Of a DNA stretch of 64,000 bases, positions 63,927 through 64,000 are shown piece by piece (position 1 is the first letter of the stretch; every line of letters begins with the position of its first letter). Source of the DNA: a virus; IMG/VR virus record IMGVR_UViG_3300018079_000002, positions 1 to 64,000 of that record, one strand, 5' to 3'. A model generated the notes under the pieces. The model saw only the letters and a list, made by a program, of their open reading frames with translations. It was not told the DNA's origin and made no database searches. The position numbers were made by a program, and so were the translations under genes.

Positions 63927-64000
63927 TTCTTCATTTCCTCCGGCATGAGCATCAACCCGGCCTTGATCAGGTCATACTCAATCGCCTTTAAGAAGGTGCC
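63923..64000 (-). CDS. C-terminal fragment of a gene cut by the right edge
   Basis: Open frame entering from the right edge and ending TGA at 63923: GTFLKAIEYDLIKAGLMLMP, EEMKK. The stop overlaps the next ATG (ATGA), which supports the frame. Too short to classify. Confidence 0.5.
   Translation of the reverse strand, partial: GTFLKAIEYDLIKAGLMLMPEEMKK

Noticed and set aside
1-64000. tRNA genes, CRISPR arrays, integrase or transposase
   Set aside because: No cloverleaf with a TTCRA loop, no regularly spaced repeats, and no recombinase motif were seen on either strand.

Overview
This window is a contiguous piece of a tailed double-stranded DNA phage genome with a siphovirus layout (Caudoviricetes). 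Every gene I accept lies on the minus strand, so transcription runs from the right edge to the left edge. Genes are packed tightly, and dozens of junctions are 4-bp ATGA or GTGA stop/start overlaps. These junctions decide many starts and reveal several genes shorter than 60 codons. I found no integrase, repressor module, tRNA, CRISPR array, insertion sequence or lysis cassette.

Layout in the direction of transcription. (1) 64000-58500: small early proteins including a ribosome-modulation-factor-like peptide, a conserved replication-region protein, an SF1B helicase, a class II (B12-dependent) ribonucleotide reductase and a basic winged-helix protein. (2) 57950-50930: a base-modification and nucleotide-pool block. 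It holds two proteins related to the alpha-glutamyl/putrescinyl-thymine pyrophosphorylase (amino acid:DNA transferase) family, a flavoprotein, a 5-hydroxymethyl-dU DNA kinase-like P-loop protein, a thymidylate-synthase-family hydroxymethylase candidate, an HD phosphohydrolase with the YfbR/DatZ signature, a cupin-like protein and an Nmad1-like protein. (3) 50581-43771: replication genes (family A DNA polymerase, dCMP deaminase, PD-(D/E)xK nuclease, primase-helicase, MazG-like hydrolase). (4) 43774-30138: about forty small accessory genes, many with Cys-x2-Cys zinc motifs. (5) 30137-29714: a gene-free stretch with repeats, a packaging-site candidate. (6) 29713-20418: terminase, portal, a prokaryotic ubiquitin-like protein, MuF-like head protein and scaffold candidate. 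(7) 20312-1: capsid, neck, tail tube, frameshifted tail chaperones, tape measure and tail tip, with the last gene cut by the left edge.

Two things stand out. The 58-residue protein at 23802-23978 matches the UBact (Pup-like) family, ending in the hallmark VDPDQAKNYRQRSGQ. It is embedded in the head-morphogenesis operon of a phage. The block at 51394-57950 looks like a post-replicative thymidine hypermodification pathway: dCMP to dUMP to hydroxymethyl-dUMP, incorporation into DNA, phosphorylation of the base, amino-acid installation, then flavin-dependent trimming.

Host inference: UBact is known from Verrucomicrobia, Nitrospirae, Planctomycetes and relatives. Several exported phage proteins carry verrucomicrobial-style domains (fibronectin-like folds, and C-terminal QRSRDLVTW...AFYRL segments). 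A Verrucomicrobiota-like host is therefore my best guess. It rests on protein style, not on a database search.
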